Below, piece by piece: positions 24,273-25,449 of a DNA stretch of 25,449 nucleotides. How positions within the stretch are numbered: the stretch's first letter is position 1; each line of letters opens with the position of its first letter. Below the pieces are notes generated by a model. That model was not told where the DNA came from. It ran no database searches and saw only the letters and a list, made by a program, of their open reading frames with translations. This DNA is from Bacteroidota bacterium (GTDB taxonomy: Bacteria; Bacteroidota; Bacteroidia; Bacteroidales; Prolixibacteraceae), in the NCBI GenBank assembly GCA_023412195.1, contig JAEYNZ010000067.1:1-25449 (forward strand), read 5' to 3'. The translations under genes were made by a program, and so were the position numbers.

Positions 24273-25073
24273 ATGAAAAAACATCTGCTGTTTATTTTAT
24301 CGATCATTGTTTTATCTGCATTTTATTCATGCAATTCAGGGAGTAGCTGGCAACAACTTTTCAATGGAGAAGATCTCTCCAACTGGGATATGCATCTGGG
24401 CACTCCTCTCGATGGATTTAATGACCTGGCTGAGAAAGCAACAAATGAGTCAGTGTTTTCTGTGATAGATGAGAATGGTGAAAAAGTAATCAGAATCTCA
24501 GGAGAGGTAAATGGATCGTTAGCCACACGTGACACATTTGCAAATTATCATCTTCAACTTGTTTTTAAGTGGGGTGATGAAGTTTTTACCCGTCGGAACA
24601 GCGGACTGCTGTACCACAGTTTTGGTGAATTTGGTCAGGCACTTGGTACGTGGATGGTTAATATTGAATGTCAGCTGATGCACGAGCGTCTGGGCGATAC
24701 CTACCTGATGAACAATACGTATTGCGAAACTGCAGTCGTACAAGATAACGGAAGCTTTAAATATGCCCCTGGAGGAGAAGTGAAAAATTTCAGCGTTGAA
24801 CATAACGGGCCACTTGTGAACAAAGCTATTGATGCAGAAAATCCACTGGGAGAATGGAACACTTTAGATCTTTATTGTGTGGGACGGACTGCTGTACACG
24901 TGGTAAACGGACAAACAGTTATGGTAAATAATAATACTGGTACTGTGGAAGATGGACAGGTAACTCCATTAACTTCAGGTAAAATTCAGCTTCAGGCTGA
25001 AGGTGCAGAACTTTTTGTTAAAAGCATTCAGATCAGGCAGATTAAGGAAATTCCTGCAGAAGTTATGCAGTAA
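24273..25073 (+). CDS. DUF1080 (3-keto-disaccharide hydrolase-like) lipoprotein
   Basis: A 266-residue predicted lipoprotein starting at the ATG at 24273; the frame also has a TTG two codons earlier, but ATG gives a clean signal. The lipobox is AFYSC with Cys20. The concanavalin-like fold of PF06439 is clear: WQQLFNGEDLSNWDMHLG near the mature N-terminus, YHLQLVFKWGDE, RRNSGLLYHSFGEFG and WNTLDLYCVGRTAVHVVNGQTVMVNN, ending KIQLQAEGAELFVKSIQIRQI. Members of this family act on keto-sugars or glycosides, and many are surface or periplasmic proteins of Bacteroidota. No oxidoreductase or other 3-keto-glycoside gene is adjacent, so the substrate is open. It begins 20 bases after one terminator and ends at another, so it is probably monocistronic. 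Confidence 0.9.
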   Translation: MKKHLLFILSIIVLSAFYSCNSGSSWQQLFNGEDLSNWDMHLGTPLDGFNDLAEKATNESVFSVIDENGEKVIRISGEVNGSLATRDTFANYHLQLVFKWGDEVFTRRNSGLLYHSFGEFGQALGTWMVNIECQLMHERLGDTYLMNNTYCETAVVQDNGSFKYAPGGEVKNFSVEHNGPLVNKAIDAENPLGEWNTLDLYCVGRTAVHVVNGQTVMVNNNTGTVEDGQVTPLTSGKIQLQAEGAELFVKSIQIRQIKEIPAEVMQ

Positions 25074-25094
25074 ATGATTAATTTTCTTTTCATG

Positions 25095-25130
25095 AAAATA
25101 CCTGTTTATATTAAAAACAGGTATTTTTTT
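25095..25130 (+). terminator. Intrinsic terminator after the DUF1080 gene
   Basis: AAATACCTGTTT (25096-25107) pairs perfectly with AAACAGGTATTT (25115-25126) around a 7-base loop, followed by a run of seven T (25124-25130). The 12-bp stem starts 22 bases after the stop codon. Confidence 0.92.
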
Positions 25131-25167
25131 GTTCTGATTTACCCATATTTTTTAGGAATTTAAGCTA

Positions 25168-25449
25168 GGGCCTGCTGAAAAACTCAGGCCATGATTTTAT
25201 AATTAACTCTATTAGCTTTTCTTATTTGCCGTTCCATAGTGTAGTAGATATCTTTAATCGTCGCAAACTTCGTTAAGAAGATCTCATTCATTCTTGCTGA
25301 AAAACTTCCTGCCCACATTAAGAAAAGGCACGGGAGTGCCACCCCGGCCAGTTTGACCAGGTTAAGCACCAAAATGATGCTGGCAATCCATGATTCACTG
25401 GTGTTCATCAGTCTGGCTTTTATACGGTTTAATCCATATGCTGTTTTTG
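25168..25449 (-). mobile_element. Insertion sequence, transposase-3' end (cut by right edge)
   Basis: The outer end of the element appears to lie at about 25168-25184 (GGGCCTGCTGAAAAACT), directly after a CTAG (25165-25168) that may be part of a target duplication. The transposase stop codon falls inside the terminal repeat. The same bases also form a small hairpin, GGCCTG with CAGGCC (25169-25174 and 25185-25190). The other end is outside the window, so the inverted repeat cannot be confirmed. Its end sequence differs from the element at the left edge. Confidence 0.65.
25184..25449 (-). CDS. Transposase, C-terminal fragment (IS5/IS1182-like, tentative)
   Basis: The minus-strand frame is open from the right edge to a TGA at 25186-25184, giving about 87 codons. 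It reads KTAYGLNRIKARLMNTSESWIASIILVLNLVKL before a hydrophobic stretch. The YGL-x-RIKA-x-L then TSE-x-W then a hydrophobic VLNL pattern is that of the C-terminal end of DDE transposases of the IS5/IS1182 kind in Bacteroidota. The last 40 residues end basic (RQIRKANRVNYKIMA). The start codon and the catalytic residues are beyond the edge. The internal ATG at 25408 is not the gene start, since conserved sequence precedes it. Whether the gene is intact cannot be told. Confidence 0.65.
   Translation of the reverse strand, partial: KTAYGLNRIKARLMNTSESWIASIILVLNLVKLAGVALPCLFLMWAGSFSARMNEIFLTKFATIKDIYYTMERQIRKANRVNYKIMA

Noticed and set aside
1..25449. Composite transposon bounded by insertion sequences at both window edges
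   Set aside because: The visible end sequences differ (CACTAGTGTCCG against GGGCCTGCTGAAAA), so the two elements are not copies of one another, and the genes between are largely chromosomal housekeeping.
1..25449. CRISPR array, tRNA or rRNA genes, toxin-antitoxin or phage-defence genes
   Set aside because: No regularly spaced repeats, no tRNA-like or rRNA stretches and no matching protein families were seen on either strand.

Overview
The window looks like a piece of a Bacteroidota chromosome, probably from an uncultured anaerobe of the Bacteroidales/Marinilabiliales type. Evidence: low-to-moderate GC; weak or absent Shine-Dalgarno sequences; several intergenic matches to the Bacteroidota -7 promoter element TAnnTTTG; a NusG-like UpxY antiterminator; Bacteroidota-style lipoproteins; a GH3/beta-lactamase fusion protein; and a small conserved helix-turn-helix protein of a type I associate with this phylum. 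The taxonomy is inference; no rRNA or marker gene is present.

Layout. 1-125: probable outer end of an insertion sequence whose transposase begins at base 29 and runs off the left edge. 151-1653: secreted GH29 alpha-L-fucosidase, ending at a strong bidirectional terminator. 1761-6294 (minus strand): L-rhamnose isomerase (rhaA), L-rhamnose mutarotase (rhaM), a SAM methyltransferase and a fused ADP-forming acyl-CoA synthetase. 6410-9432 (plus): a tandem universal-stress-like protein, an orphan UpxY/NusG-like factor and L-arabinose isomerase (araA), closed by a terminator. 9499-12460 (minus): a CHASE-domain sensor histidine kinase and a glycosidase-like TIM-barrel lipoprotein. 12784-14742 (plus): a serine beta-lactamase-like hydrolase and an O-methyltransferase carrying a signal peptide. 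14765-16179 (minus): a PlsC-type acyltransferase and a class I methyltransferase. 16275-17141 (plus): a ChaN-like protein. 17156-20476 (minus): housekeeping operon mnmA-yicC-gmk-nadD with an exact -7 box upstream. 20726-25073 (plus): GH3/beta-lactamase fusion, an 84-aa HTH protein and a DUF1080 (3-keto-disaccharide hydrolase-like) lipoprotein, with two clear terminators. 25168-25449: end of a second, different insertion sequence (transposase C-terminus, minus strand).

How the genes fit together. A sugar-use theme recurs: fucose release (GH29), entry of rhamnose and arabinose into catabolism (rhaM, rhaA, araA), possible glycan binding or cleavage by two lipoproteins, and energy recovery from acyl-CoA by the ADP-forming synthetase. 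The matching kinases, aldolases, transporters and SusC/D pairs are not here, so this is not a complete polysaccharide utilisation locus. The other genes are cell-envelope, nucleotide, NAD and tRNA housekeeping functions.

I found no CRISPR array, prophage, toxin-antitoxin pair or defence system. The most unusual items are the signal-peptide-bearing O-methyltransferase with an altered metal-ligand position, the UpxY factor outside a polysaccharide locus, the methyltransferase-PlsC pair, and the kinase/lipoprotein pair.
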